A DNA stretch of 36,338 nucleotides from Algoriphagus sp. (GCF_029254265.1 NZ_JAQWXX010000070.1:1-36338), one strand, 5' to 3'. Positions 1 through 9,123 are shown, counted from the stretch's first letter. A program made the numbers and translations. Notes: generated from the sequence alone by a model not told the origin.

Positions 1-146
1 GTCAAAACCGTTTATTTTGACCTAATTTAGTACCCGTTAAGATCGCAAGAAAGCGATTGTCACTGGCTGTCACTTCTAACTTATTTGGCTACTGGCATCT
101 TTGCGGATATACATATAACCTAAAATTCATCTATGAAGACTGATAT

Positions 147-860
147 ATGAGTACAAAGATTATTCCTTCAAAAATCTATATGGCATTGTTGGCTATGATA
201 AGCCTTCTAGCAATAATAAATGTTTTGGGTCTATTACATTCACATTTTGGGTTGTTTGGAGAGCGTTCCCTCGAAAATTCAATCAATTTGTTTAACATGG
301 ACAGAGAAGGGAATATACCCACCCTATTTTCGTCTTTTCTAATTTTTCTATGCGCTGTTATTATTTATTTGATCGGTAAATCGATGAAAGAATCCAAAGA
401 GCCTTATGTTGGTTGGTTTTTGATGGGTTGGGTATTCTTATTTCTATCTCTTGACGAAGGAGCACAGTTTCATGAACTTCTTATTTCTATGGTAAGGTCG
501 AGAATTGAAACAACGGGTCTTTTTTATTTTGCTTGGATGATTCCTTATATGATGCTAGTTATTTTATTTATAATCGTATTCATTCCGTTTTTAAAGCGTC
601 TTCCAGGTGAGACGAGGAATCTTTTTATTTTGTCAGGAGCAATATTCCTTTTAGGGGCTGTAGGGATGGAAATGCTAGGTGGTCTTCGAGCTGAAGCTTT
701 TGGAGAGGATATTTATTATGGTTGGATTGCTACGTTAGAGGAAACATTTGAAATGGTTGGTATGGCAACTTTTTGTTACTCCTTATTAAGATTTATTGAG
801 ATCCGACAAATGAGCTTTTCTTACCAATTTGGGACAACTCTTTCAAATAAGGTGTCTTAA
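147..860 (+). CDS. Multi-pass membrane protein of unknown function
   Basis: I do not recognise a named family. The 237-residue protein has six likely membrane helices at about residues 11-30, 58-77, 88-105, 125-148, 157-179 and 195-215. Polar motifs sit at the helix edges: SLDEGAQFHE (101-110), GMEMLGG (173-179) and LEETFEMVG (197-205). The clustered Asp, Glu and His in membrane segments suggest a metal site or an intramembrane enzyme, in the manner of CREST-type hydrolases, but that is inference. It stands alone: no gene is seen upstream in the window and 200 bases separate it from the next gene. The start is an ATG in an AT-rich context typical of Bacteroidota. I am confident that it is coding and not confident of any role. 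Confidence 0.8.
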   Translation: MSTKIIPSKIYMALLAMISLLAIINVLGLLHSHFGLFGERSLENSINLFNMDREGNIPTLFSSFLIFLCAVIIYLIGKSMKESKEPYVGWFLMGWVFLFLSLDEGAQFHELLISMVRSRIETTGLFYFAWMIPYMMLVILFIIVFIPFLKRLPGETRNLFILSGAIFLLGAVGMEMLGGLRAEAFGEDIYYGWIATLEETFEMVGMATFCYSLLRFIEIRQMSFSYQFGTTLSNKVS

Positions 861-1062
861 AAGGTTTAAAAACAAGAATTGAAAAAAACCTTAAATCCAG
901 AGTATAGATTAGATTTTATTATTTAGACCTAGATCTGTTTAAAATCATCCTTTTTATTTTATTCATTCGCTAGAGCATTTTGTTTCTCATTCATTAAATC
1001 CTAGATTTTCGTTTGTTTTACCAAAATCCATATGTCTTTTTAAAAAAAGGAAAAAGCAGGAA

Positions 1063-2142
1063 ATGATCTCAACGATAAAGAAACTTTACAGACAAAATCA
1101 ACAGAAAAGGAAGAATCAGGCAACTGATGGTTATTACCGTCAAGGTGCAACAAAGGCCTATGAATCACTTATCCGGCAAAACCCCGATCATAAACTGAGT
1201 CAAAAACAGGAGAAAGAAATTGAAACCTATGCAGCAGATGTCTTGGGGGCGGCTTCTTTTTCAACTTGGCTCAAGGTTTTTACAGCTTGTAGAGGTGAAT
1301 TTTTGGAGGGTTGGATGCCATTAGACTATTTGGCACGAATAGTATATCCTACTCTAAATGGTTCATTACAGCCTTTTGGCAAAATAAAAACCTTAACAAA
1401 AAAATTTCTGAATTCGGAGGCTTTGCCTGACTTGGCTTATTTTGTTAATGGAAGTTGGCTAACAGCATCCGGGCAAAAAACTAATCCGCTAGCCTTAAAG
1501 AAAATTCTTTTCGATGATTATCCATTTGTTTTTTTAAAACAAGACCATACGTCACAAGGGAGTGGAGTAATGAAAATTGATAAAGTGCAATTTTCAAACT
1601 TGGACTTTAATCAGTTGGGGAATTTTGTGATTCAGTCTCCAATTATACCTCATGAATTATTTAAAGAGCTAAGTCCATCTTGTGTGCCGAGTCTACGGGT
1701 CACTACTTACAAACCAGCCCAAAAAGATGCTTGGGTTGTTCAGTCAGCCATCCGTCTGGGTTTGGAAGGAGTTCCATTTATCTATGAAGATCACTGCATT
1801 CGAATTGGGATTAGAATTCAAGACGGTCGCACCCATGACTTTGGTTTCTTTGGAAATTGGGAAATTGTAGATAAACACACTGAGACAGGTGTTTCGATCA
1901 AGGATCGCCAAATCCCAAAGTATGAGGAGATCAAAAGTCTCTGCGAAAAGCTACACGATCAAAATCCACATTTTGGTCTGATCGCATGGGATATGATTGT
2001 AGACGAAAATGATCAGGTGAAAATCATGGAATGGAATACCGTCACACCATCTTACAATATGGAAGAGGCTGCAATAGGCCCGCATTTTAGGGGCTTGGGA
2101 TGGGAAGATCTGTGGAAAAATAAAAACCTCAGCCATTTCTGA
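1063..2142 (+). CDS. Sugar-transfer-associated ATP-grasp family protein
   Basis: This looks like the ATP-grasp group found next to sugar-transfer and polysaccharide genes (ATPgrasp_ST type). The nucleotide-binding region is visible as FLKQDHTSQGSG (157-168). A central LRVTTY segment (211-216) and the C-terminal GLIAWDM...IMEWN block (about 305-325) would supply the Mg-ATP ligands. The first 25 residues are very basic (KKLYRQNQQKRK). There is no signal peptide, so the protein is cytoplasmic. Members are thought to ligate a carboxylate to an amine using ATP, but the substrate is unknown, and no glycosyltransferase or capsule gene lies beside it here. The ATG is preceded by AGGAA-like purines. 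The 3' end overlaps a hairpin at 2124-2151. Confidence 0.85.
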   Translation: MISTIKKLYRQNQQKRKNQATDGYYRQGATKAYESLIRQNPDHKLSQKQEKEIETYAADVLGAASFSTWLKVFTACRGEFLEGWMPLDYLARIVYPTLNGSLQPFGKIKTLTKKFLNSEALPDLAYFVNGSWLTASGQKTNPLALKKILFDDYPFVFLKQDHTSQGSGVMKIDKVQFSNLDFNQLGNFVIQSPIIPHELFKELSPSCVPSLRVTTYKPAQKDAWVVQSAIRLGLEGVPFIYEDHCIRIGIRIQDGRTHDFGFFGNWEIVDKHTETGVSIKDRQIPKYEEIKSLCEKLHDQNPHFGLIAWDMIVDENDQVKIMEWNTVTPSYNMEEAAIGPHFRGLGWEDLWKNKNLSHF

Positions 2143-2151
2143 CCGAGGTTT
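2116..2151 (-). terminator. Rho-independent-like terminator of the PEGA gene
   Basis: Read on the minus strand, AAACCTC and GAGGTTT form a 7-bp perfect stem, and the T-rich tail TTTATTTTT follows. It lies just past the PEGA gene stop and inside the 3' end of the convergent ATP-grasp gene, so it could serve both genes. Confidence 0.6.
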
Positions 2152-2169
2152 GATAATAAATGGATTAGG

Positions 2170-3501
2170 CTATTGTTGAAGTCTTGCTTGAACTTCTTCG
2201 ATTAGACCTTCATATTTTTTCAGGATCCTTGCCCAATCCTCAAATTTCTCATCGTCTTTGACAGTTACTTGATTTTGACCATCGAGGTAAGCCTCTTGAC
2301 TGATAAGTTTAATTGCATAGGCTATTTGGTCAGAATTTCCACCACTACTCACAATTACCCTTGTTCGGATTATACTGGATTGGAAGTTCTGTACTTGCCA
2401 AGAAGTGGTTAAATATCCAGTGTTGTAATCTACTGTCTCAAGAATATCAAAATACCTTGTAATGATGGAGCTGAGAATTCGCCATGCTTCTTCAGAGCTA
2501 TGGATGGTATTCACCGGAACAGTGATTCTTACATTTGCCAAATCGGATGAAACAGAAGAGCTGTAAGCTTCATCTACATTCATTTCTATGAAATCTGTAG
2601 TAGGAGGCTCTTGCATATTTGTTTGGTTGCAATAGTTTTTCACATATCGAACAAATCCATCTTTGGATATCCTTACTTCAACACAGGCATTTTTCGAAAC
2701 CTTTAGATCATAATTTCCAGTTCCAACTCTTTTTCCCCCAATTTCGATCACTGCATCAGAGGGGTTAGTGGTGATTTTGACTAATCGGTCTTCCAACTTG
2801 GCCATTTCCCTTGTTGGTGGCTCTGGATCAGATTCCTTATTACAAAACACCTTGTTGTACTCTACAAAACCATCCTTGTTGACAGTCACTGTGACGCAGT
2901 CACCTAATGGAATTTGAATGTCTTGGTTACCCTTGCCCAAAGAAATCCCATTTGAACTGACAACAGCATCTGCAGGACTGACTTCTAACCTTACTTCCCG
3001 ATCCTTTAACTGAAAATAATCTTTCATGGGAGGGGTTTCCCTATCTGGGGAGTTATAATAGGTTTTTTCCATTTTGGCGAAGCCAGCTTTTTTGACTTCC
3101 ACAGTATGGAATCGATCTTTTTGAATAACCAGATAAATTGCTTTTTTTCCGATTAGACGGCCATCCACAAGAATCTCTGCATCATAAGGTTCTGCCGATA
3201 TTTCCACTCTTCTGCTATCGAGAGATACTCTCTGGTCTTTATCCCATTTTAAATCCCGATTGTATTCTTTGATGATAGGTTCAAAACCAGGCTTAGTGAT
3301 TTTAATACGATTCTTTGAATCCTTTTCAAGTTTGTACTCAATGGTACCGGTTCCGAGTTCTTGCTTATCAGAATCATCATAGTCATTTAACAAAATGAAT
3401 TTTGCATCTGAATGATTAGCAGTAATTTGGAGTTTTTGAGAAAATGTGGGGTGGATTAAAATAAAAAGTGAAAATAGGATGAGTAGAAATTTATATTTCA
3501 T
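2170..3501 (-). CDS. Exported PEGA-repeat protein
   Basis: A 443-residue protein with a clear Sec signal peptide (MKYKFLLILFSLFILIHPTF, cleavage likely after the SQ near residue 22). Four PEGA-like repeats follow, at about residues 25-90, 90-170, 170-240 and 240-310, recognised by the recurring pattern SPADAVV..., ISLGKG and KDGFVEY. PEGA repeats are beta-rich extracytoplasmic modules often linked to surface structures. Repeats 3 and 4 each carry a Cys pair (GDCV...VFCN and NACV...NYCN) that repeats 1 and 2 lack, suggesting one disulfide in each. Residues 320-443 form a separate domain (TVDYNTGYLTTSWQV) reminiscent of BamC-like folds, which is a guess. It is a single-gene unit with a terminator behind it. 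Confidence 0.85.
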   Translation of the reverse strand: MKYKFLLILFSLFILIHPTFSQKLQITANHSDAKFILLNDYDDSDKQELGTGTIEYKLEKDSKNRIKITKPGFEPIIKEYNRDLKWDKDQRVSLDSRRVEISAEPYDAEILVDGRLIGKKAIYLVIQKDRFHTVEVKKAGFAKMEKTYYNSPDRETPPMKDYFQLKDREVRLEVSPADAVVSSNGISLGKGNQDIQIPLGDCVTVTVNKDGFVEYNKVFCNKESDPEPPTREMAKLEDRLVKITTNPSDAVIEIGGKRVGTGNYDLKVSKNACVEVRISKDGFVRYVKNYCNQTNMQEPPTTDFIEMNVDEAYSSSVSSDLANVRITVPVNTIHSSEEAWRILSSIITRYFDILETVDYNTGYLTTSWQVQNFQSSIIRTRVIVSSGGNSDQIAYAIKLISQEAYLDGQNQVTVKDDEKFEDWARILKKYEGLIEEVQARLQQ

Positions 3502-3632
3502 AAGTATTTTTTATTAGAATGATTGACGCAAATAATTGATTAAAATGAACTTAAGCAAAAAATCTACTGGGATTAATTCAACTATTCACCAAAAAACATA
3601 ACTTCAAATCCCTGATTATTGGAATAAGGTCT

Positions 3633-4703
3633 TTATTCCCAGGCGGTTTCAAGAAATTGCAACCAATTCCCATGCATTACTTTTTCGATATCCTGATCGC
3701 TGTAGCCTCTGCTGGCAAGAATCTTCGGGATCTTTTGCAAATCAGCAATTGTGTCCAAATCATGTGGGGATTGCTCTTTGCCAAAAGCGCCATCCAGATC
3801 AGAGCCTATCCCGATGTGGTTTGCATTTCCAGCAAGTTGGCAGATATGGTCCATGTGGTCAATGACGGTTTCCAGGTTCACATTTCGTTCAATTGGGGTC
3901 GATTTCCCTCGCTGCCAATTAGGACTTAGCATCCAAGCATCCATTGCTGATCCGATCACAGTGCCTCTCTCAATCAACGCTTTGATCATCTCATCAGAAA
4001 ATTGACGATTATGATCCACTAAGGCTCTGCAGTTGTTATGACTTGCCCAAACTGGTCCTTTGTAAAGATTTAACGCATCCCAAAATGCCAAATCACAGAG
4101 ATGAGTCACGTCCAAAATAATCCCTAACTCATCCATTTTTCGAATCAATGCTTTGCCATCTTGACTCATAGGTGCAGAAGAATCGGTGCCAAAAGCATAG
4201 CGGCCCGGCCCATAGTGTGCCGGTCCCAAAGCGCGCAATCCAGATTCATACGCTTTCTCCAAATAGCTAAGGTTCACGATCGAATCCGCACCTTCGAGAG
4301 ATAGGATAAATCCAATTGCTTTTTGAGATATGGGTTCGCCGTCATTCCAATAATCCAAATGGGATTGGAGATCAGTCCAATTCCTGATCTGTCGCATTTC
4401 CTCCAAATCTACCATCGCTTGATACCAAGCTAATTGCCCCTGAGTTTGAGCCCAAGCCTGTGCTGGAGAGTTCCAGCCAGGAAGGGGATTGTCGGGGGAG
4501 ACGTAGCGAGCGATTTGTGTAGCCACGACCAGACCTATATTTCCTTTCCGTAGGTCGGGTAGCGAAACTAAAGCATTTCCCCGATCTGGTTTGTCTTGCA
4601 GGCCTTTTTCACGGGCATTGATTTCAGCAGCAGGTCGGGTCAAGTCCCGATTCCACTCCAGGGCATTCATACTGAGATCAAGATGGGCATCGATGGTAAA
4701 CAT
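3633..4703 (-). CDS. Membrane-dipeptidase-type (M19) metallopeptidase
   Basis: M19 renal-dipeptidase family, 356 residues, which is a normal length for the family. The binuclear zinc ligands can be placed: H7 and D9 (DAHLDL), E137 (SLEGAD), H201 (DVTHL) and H222 (ASHNNCRAL). The late GIGSDLDGAFG block is also typical. The family cleaves dipeptides, including D-amino-acid-containing ones. There is no signal peptide, so it should act in the cytoplasm. It starts 3 bases after the RsmI-like gene stops, so the two are almost certainly cotranscribed. A 7-bp hairpin (GGAATAA/TTATTCC, 3621-3639) covers the stop codon but lacks a T-tract. Confidence 0.93.
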   Translation of the reverse strand: MFTIDAHLDLSMNALEWNRDLTRPAAEINAREKGLQDKPDRGNALVSLPDLRKGNIGLVVATQIARYVSPDNPLPGWNSPAQAWAQTQGQLAWYQAMVDLEEMRQIRNWTDLQSHLDYWNDGEPISQKAIGFILSLEGADSIVNLSYLEKAYESGLRALGPAHYGPGRYAFGTDSSAPMSQDGKALIRKMDELGIILDVTHLCDLAFWDALNLYKGPVWASHNNCRALVDHNRQFSDEMIKALIERGTVIGSAMDAWMLSPNWQRGKSTPIERNVNLETVIDHMDHICQLAGNANHIGIGSDLDGAFGKEQSPHDLDTIADLQKIPKILASRGYSDQDIEKVMHGNWLQFLETAWE

Positions 4704-4706
4704 GGC

Positions 4707-5417
4707 TTAGAAACTTTGAAGAATGAAAACAGTGGGAATTTTATGCAGGTCGATGGGTAATTTTTTCCATTCCGCTATGGTTTTGGTTAGAACAAGTTCA
4801 TCGGATGCTGTGAGGTTTTTTGCGATGCAAAGTTTGGTTTGAGGGGCTAAAGTGCTGAGAATATCTTCCAAAAGTTGATTATTTCGAAAAGGTGTTTCCA
4901 TAAATATCTGAGCACGCTGCTCCTTGGCAGATTCATTTTCAAGCTTTCGTAAAGCGATAGTTTTCTCTTTTTTATCTATGGGTAGATAGCCATGAAAGGC
5001 AAAAGACTGGCCTGAAAAACCCGAAGCCATCAGTGCCATAAACATGGAACTTGGTCCGGAAAGCGGCACCACTTGGATACCTTTTAGATGTGCATGAGCT
5101 ACTGCCACAGCACCTGGATCTGCGATTCCCGGACAGCCTGCCTCTGAGATAATTCCTATATCGGCCCCATTCAGCAAAGGTTGCATTAGTCGATTGATGG
5201 TCTCGGGAGCGGTGTTTTTGTCTAGAATCTCCATATGGAGTTCCTCGATGTTTACTCCAAGCTTTAAGCTGCTTATGTATCGACGGGCAGTTCGTAGGTT
5301 TTCCACCAGATAAACTTTGGTGTGACTGATTACTTCCTTGATCTGAGGACTGATGATGTGCAGGGCAGTATTTTCTGCCAAGACATTGGGTATGAGGAAG
5401 AGTTTTCCTTTGGGCAT
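4707..5417 (-). CDS. rsmI: RsmI-like SAM-dependent rRNA methyltransferase
   Basis: Tetrapyrrole-methylase-fold protein of the RsmI type, which 2'-O-methylates C1402 of 16S rRNA with S-adenosylmethionine. Supporting blocks are MPKGKLFLIPN at the N-terminus, ISEAGCPGIADPG (the family's AG.P..DPG signature), VVPLSGPSS and FAFHGYLP. At about 236 residues it is shorter than the E. coli protein (about 286). It appears to be the shorter Bacteroidota variant that lacks the C-terminal extension, so the exact target nucleotide is inferred. The open frame begins at a TTG at 5429, but the ATG at 5417 gives the family's usual N-terminus and is preferred. It forms an operon with the dipeptidase. Confidence 0.85.
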   Translation of the reverse strand: MPKGKLFLIPNVLAENTALHIISPQIKEVISHTKVYLVENLRTARRYISSLKLGVNIEELHMEILDKNTAPETINRLMQPLLNGADIGIISEAGCPGIADPGAVAVAHAHLKGIQVVPLSGPSSMFMALMASGFSGQSFAFHGYLPIDKKEKTIALRKLENESAKEQRAQIFMETPFRNNQLLEDILSTLAPQTKLCIAKNLTASDELVLTKTIAEWKKLPIDLHKIPTVFILQSF

Positions 5418-5505
5418 TTGTGGATTCAAAAATTGAGGTATATCCGAAAGTTAAAATTTAATGGGTAAAATCTTTAACTTATTCACTCAAATCCCCCATG
5501 AACCC

Positions 5506-6846
5506 ATGAACTTCAAAAATTTACTTCTTGCGCTTTTCACTGTGATTTTAGGAATATCTTCAGGCTTTTCCCAATCTACCAAAGCACTAGTGGGAGGAAC
5601 CCTGATCGATGGCTTTGGAGGAGTCCCAATTAGAAACTCAGTAATTCTTATTGAGAATGATAAAATCACTGCTGTCGGTCAAGTGGGTAGTTTGGCGATT
5701 CCAGCCGGTGCAGAGGTGATTTCTACCGAAGGAATGAGCGTATTGCCTGGACTTTGGGATATGCATGTGCACTTGATGATCAACGGACATAGTGATTATG
5801 ACCATTGGGATAAGACATACATTGATTTGTTTGAGTCGGTCATCATGCCTTCGTCAGCACATCAGCTTTTGATGGCTGGGGTGACTAGTGCTCGAGATCT
5901 TGGAGCGCCTTTGGAAGCGAGTATCAATGTGCGAGATAAAATTAATCGTGGTGAAATTCCCGGACCCACCATCTATGTGTCCGGGCCATTTATACAAAAA
6001 ACAGCTTATCCGGGGACTGAAGCTTTCCGCTGGGGAGTAAATGGCGTAGCGGATGCCAAATCAAAAGTTAAAAAACTTGCAGATGCCGGAGTAGATGTAA
6101 TCAAACTCATCGATCAAGATCAGATGACTTTAGAGGAAGCGCAGGCAGTAGTGGATGAGGCACATAAATATGGCTTACCTGTAGTTGGACATTCCCATCG
6201 ACCGGAAGAAATCCGTGTGGGGTTAAAAATTGGAGTGGATTGCTTTGAGCATACTGGCTTGAGTTCGGCGCCGGAATATCCAGAAGACATCATGCTGGCA
6301 CTCCAGGAGCGATCAGCCCAAATGAACCGCGGGCCACTATTTTGGACTCCGACTGTGGAGGGTTTATACAATTATGAATCGGTAAGAGACAATCCCGAAA
6401 AATTGGATGATCCAAGCTGGCATTTGGGTTTGCCGGATTCAATCATTCGGGATATCAAGGCCTCGCTTCGTTACCCGGGTAGGATGTCTTACTTCCAACT
6501 AACTCCGGTACGGAAGCCGACGCTGGAGCGAAAGTTTTCCCAACTCAAGCAAAGCGGCGTGGTAATGCTGATTGGTACGGATAGTGGGATTCCAATGAAA
6601 TTCCACAGTCAAAGTACCTGGAATGAGCTGGATGTCTGGGTGAATGAATTCGGCTACGATCCACTTTTAGCGATTAAAGCGGCGACTTACTGGCCAGCTG
6701 TGGCGATGAAAGTTGACCAAGACTACGGGACCATTTCCGAAGGGAAATATGCAGACATTATCGCCGTGCGGGGTGATGTGCTACGACACATCAGCCTACT
6801 TCAGGATGTAGACTTAGTGATTAAGCATGGAAATCGGGTGAAGTGA
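5506..6846 (+). CDS. Exported amidohydrolase (imidazolonepropionase-like)
   Basis: Amidohydrolase superfamily enzyme with a Sec signal peptide (MNFKNLLLALFTVILGISSG, cleavage near FSQ at residue 23). The metal site is visible as MHVHL (HVH 87-89), a Lys in VIKLIDQDQ, His residues in VVGHSH and FEHTG, and the Asp in IGTDSG. The subgroup includes prolidase-like and carboxypeptidase-like enzymes acting on peptides or N-acyl compounds; the substrate cannot be read from sequence. The frame extends upstream to an ATG at 5461, but starting there places 15 extra residues ahead of the signal peptide, so 5506 is preferred. It is divergent from rsmI. Confidence 0.88.
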   Translation: MNFKNLLLALFTVILGISSGFSQSTKALVGGTLIDGFGGVPIRNSVILIENDKITAVGQVGSLAIPAGAEVISTEGMSVLPGLWDMHVHLMINGHSDYDHWDKTYIDLFESVIMPSSAHQLLMAGVTSARDLGAPLEASINVRDKINRGEIPGPTIYVSGPFIQKTAYPGTEAFRWGVNGVADAKSKVKKLADAGVDVIKLIDQDQMTLEEAQAVVDEAHKYGLPVVGHSHRPEEIRVGLKIGVDCFEHTGLSSAPEYPEDIMLALQERSAQMNRGPLFWTPTVEGLYNYESVRDNPEKLDDPSWHLGLPDSIIRDIKASLRYPGRMSYFQLTPVRKPTLERKFSQLKQSGVVMLIGTDSGIPMKFHSQSTWNELDVWVNEFGYDPLLAIKAATYWPAVAMKVDQDYGTISEGKYADIIAVRGDVLRHISLLQDVDLVIKHGNRVK

Positions 6847-7011
6847 TTAGAAAGTATCTGATTTTCCGCAATGATGGCAGTGACCTCTTTTTCTTTGGTT
6901 TCGTGGCATGATTTCAGATTACCGAAGACCGATTCTCCTACCCATAAGACCGATTCAAATCAATCAAATAAGCCCATTCATTCTCTTTGAAAATTTTGAA
7001 AGACTTTGGAC

Positions 7012-7419
7012 CTATTTCAAAAAAAATAGAATCAGCTGGTTGATCCGATCTTCAATTATTCTAGCTCGGTCATTGTAAGCGAACATCAATTCGTCCAGCG
7101 GCACAGCCCCATTCGGAGCCGTGGCAGAATCTAATTTTTGATTGATCAGAGTAAACTCGGGTAGTATTCTAATTTCCCATACCTTTTGGCTTTCAAGAAT
7201 TGAGTTTAATTTTTCTTTACTCGCATTTTCTTGAAAATCGAGTAAAATAAGATTCATCAATTCTTCCAGTTGATTATAAAAATCCATGGAACAATTCATC
7301 ATAAACTTGCCTTCACCTAGACAATTTTGATGCGTTTCATTCAGCAAAGCAAGCTGCTTTTCGTAGTCGGGAGTTTCTGTAATAAACAGCGAAAAAAGGA
7401 GAAGGAAATTAAGTATCAT
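7012..7419 (-). CDS. Small exported protein, LprI-like (DUF1311-type)
   Basis: 135 residues with a short signal peptide (MILNFLLLFSLFITET). Two cysteines (C33 and C43, in NCLGEG and MNCSMDF) and the segment ILESQKVWEIRILPEF (about 74-89) recall the DUF1311/LprI lysozyme-inhibitor-like family, in which a Cys-bearing N-terminal segment and an L..SQ..W...R helix recur. The match is by eye and weak. Its start codon follows the stop codon of the upstream hydrolase with no spacer (TAG at 7420-7422, ATG at 7417-7419), so translational coupling is likely. The function is unknown; a periplasmic helper role would be inference. Confidence 0.72.
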   Translation of the reverse strand: MILNFLLLFSLFITETPDYEKQLALLNETHQNCLGEGKFMMNCSMDFYNQLEELMNLILLDFQENASKEKLNSILESQKVWEIRILPEFTLINQKLDSATAPNGAVPLDELMFAYNDRARIIEDRINQLILFFLK

Positions 7420-8178
7420 CTATTTCAAAAAACTCCGAATTTCTTCCACTACAGCTTTTGGCTGCTCAGCATGAAGCCAATGTCCGGCATTAGAGATGAT
7501 TTTTAATTGGTAATTGGGGAAATGCTCCAAAATGCTTTCCATGTCTTTATCTTGAATGTACTTTGACTTTTCTCCTGCCAAAAACAAGGTTTCACCTTTA
7601 TAGATCGCATCTTCTTCCAAAGCTTTTCCGACTTCCTCAATATTGGCAACAATTACCGGAAGGTTGATTTTCCAGTAAAATCCATCTGCATTTCTGCCAA
7701 GGCTTTTTAGGAGAAATTGTCTAGTACCAAAGTCGGGAATGTGTACTGCCAAGGCATCATCAGCTTCTTTTCTAGACTGAATCTCTGTTAGATTAATCGC
7801 CTGAAGCCCATCTAATATTACTTCATGGTGTACAGGGTAGTATCGTGGAGAAATATCGGCCACGATCAATCGAGCTACACGTTCCGGATTATTGACCGCA
7901 AAGGTCATCGCAACTTTCCCTCCCATGGAATGCCCCATCAAGAAGACTTTGTCTAAGCCTTCATCATTCAATAAATCCAGTAAATCAGCTGCCATCACTT
8001 TATAGTTCCACTCATCGGAATGAGGTGAATCTCCATGATTACGCTGGTCCACCAAATACATGGTGAATTCTTTATCGAGCTCTCTGGAAATACTGTACCA
8101 GTTATCCGCCGAACCGAACAGTCCGTGAAGAATAACCAATGGAGGGCCTGAGCCTATTTTTTTGAAGTTTAATTGCAT
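7420..8178 (-). CDS. Alpha/beta-fold hydrolase (YbfF-type esterase)
   Basis: 252-residue alpha/beta hydrolase. The oxyanion-hole segment VILHGLFG (15-22), the characteristic DQRNHGDS (44-51), the nucleophile elbow GHSMGG with S84, and the catalytic His in NAGHWLH (H233) are all present. This pattern fits the YbfF-type acyl-CoA/ester hydrolase group, for which the physiological substrate is poorly defined. There is no signal peptide, so it is cytoplasmic. It abuts the small LprI-like gene. A tandem TCGTAAATC repeat occupies the bases just before its start codon. Confidence 0.93.
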   Translation of the reverse strand: MQLNFKKIGSGPPLVILHGLFGSADNWYSISRELDKEFTMYLVDQRNHGDSPHSDEWNYKVMAADLLDLLNDEGLDKVFLMGHSMGGKVAMTFAVNNPERVARLIVADISPRYYPVHHEVILDGLQAINLTEIQSRKEADDALAVHIPDFGTRQFLLKSLGRNADGFYWKINLPVIVANIEEVGKALEEDAIYKGETLFLAGEKSKYIQDKDMESILEHFPNYQLKIISNAGHWLHAEQPKAVVEEIRSFLK

Positions 8179-8182
8179 GTGT

Positions 8183-8212
8183 GATTTACGATTTACGATT
8201 TTGGATTTACGA
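8183..8212. repeat. Short GATTTACG tandem repeat in the hydrolase leader
   Basis: Three copies of GATTTACG (8183-8190, a second overlapping it to 8197, and 8204-8211) lie 5-35 bases upstream of the hydrolase start. In the mRNA sense they read TCGTAAATC. They look like a low-complexity, slippage-prone repeat. Confidence 0.6.
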
Positions 8213-8376
8213 CATTTTTGAAACTAGAGCGATTTAATAGGTACTTTGGAAGCAACTCTAAATATTTGCCAGAAATTCGAACTGTTATAACTTTCAATAA
8301 TACTTTTTTAGTAACGAAACCTTTTGTATTCAGATGTTCTAAAATTCAAATAAAGAACATGGAATGGTGAATATTG

Positions 8377-8390
8377 AAGTTTCGAAACTT
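8377..8390. repeat. 14-bp perfect palindrome downstream of pdxJ
   Basis: AAGTTTCGAAACTT is self-complementary over 14 bases, in the 228-base gap between pdxJ and the hydrolase gene. It could be a regulator site or a weak hairpin; it has no T-tract. The rest of the gap shows nothing else recognisable. Confidence 0.5.
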
Positions 8391-8406
8391 TTCAACTTCC
8401 AACTTC

Positions 8407-9123
8407 CTACTCCTCTAACTTCCTCCGATACATCTGAATCGTATTTTCCAATCCGTAATACAAGGCATCGCAGATCAAAGCATGTCCTATGGATACTTCG
8501 TCAAGATAGGGAATGCTTTTCTTCAAAAAGGCCAAATTATGCAAGTCCAAATCATGGCCTGCGTTCAATCCTAAGCCTAATTCCCTTGCAATTTCAGACA
8601 CTTCGATGTAAGGTCTTACTGCTTTTTCCGGATCTATGGGGAATCCTACAGCATAGGGCTCAGTGTAGAGTTCCACCCGATCTGTTCCGGTAAGCTTTGC
8701 AGGTTCGAAATATTTTACTTCTGGATTGATGAAGATTGATACCCGAATCCCGGCCTCTTTCAATTCTGCGACAATATCCTTAAGCATACTTTGGTGAGCA
8801 ATAGTGTCCCATCCCGTATTGGAGGTGATGGCTGTTGGGGGATCGGGTACTAGCGTAGCTTGGGCTGGCTTTACTTTTTTCACCAAATCCATAAAGCGTT
8901 GGTCTGGGTAGCCTTCGATATTAAATTCGGTGGTCACCACTTTCGATAGGTCCATTACATCTTGGTAGCGAATGTGTCGCTCATCGGGTCTAGGGTGAAC
9001 AGTAATACCCTGAGCACCGAATCGCTCGGCATCCAAAGCGACTTGAACCACATTGGGATTATTGGCTCCGCGGGCATTTCTTAGGGTAGCAATCTTGTTA
9101 ATATTTACACTTAGCTTGGTCAT
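8407..9123 (-). CDS. pdxJ: Pyridoxine 5'-phosphate synthase
   Basis: PdxJ condenses 1-deoxyxylulose-5-phosphate with 3-amino-2-oxopropyl phosphate to make pyridoxine 5'-phosphate, the last ring-forming step of DXP-dependent vitamin B6 synthesis in the cytoplasm. The signature blocks are clear: [16 protein letters not shown] at the N-terminus, [11 protein letters not shown] (about 41-51), [13 protein letters not shown] near residue 185, and [13 protein letters not shown] near the C-terminus. At 238 residues it matches the family length. No other pdx gene is nearby. It is divergent from yqeY across a 61-base gap that probably holds both promoters. Confidence 0.97.
   Translation of the reverse strand: MTKLSVNINKIATLRNARGANNPNVVQVALDAERFGAQGITVHPRPDERHIRYQDVMDLSKVVTTEFNIEGYPDQRFMDLVKKVKPAQATLVPDPPTAITSNTGWDTIAHQSMLKDIVAELKEAGIRVSIFINPEVKYFEPAKLTGTDRVELYTEPYAVGFPIDPEKAVRPYIEVSEIARELGLGLNAGHDLDLHNLAFLKKSIPYLDEVSIGHALICDALYYGLENTIQMYRRKLEE

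Noticed and set aside
1..30. C-terminal fragment of an upstream plus-strand gene (frame 1 ends at TAG 28-30), plus a GTCAAAA/TTTTGAC inverted repeat at 1-21
   Set aside because: Nine codons are too short to support a gene, and the 7-bp hairpin lacks a T-tract.
8364..8693. A 109-codon open frame on the plus strand
   Set aside because: Most of it is antisense to pdxJ and it shows no protein features.
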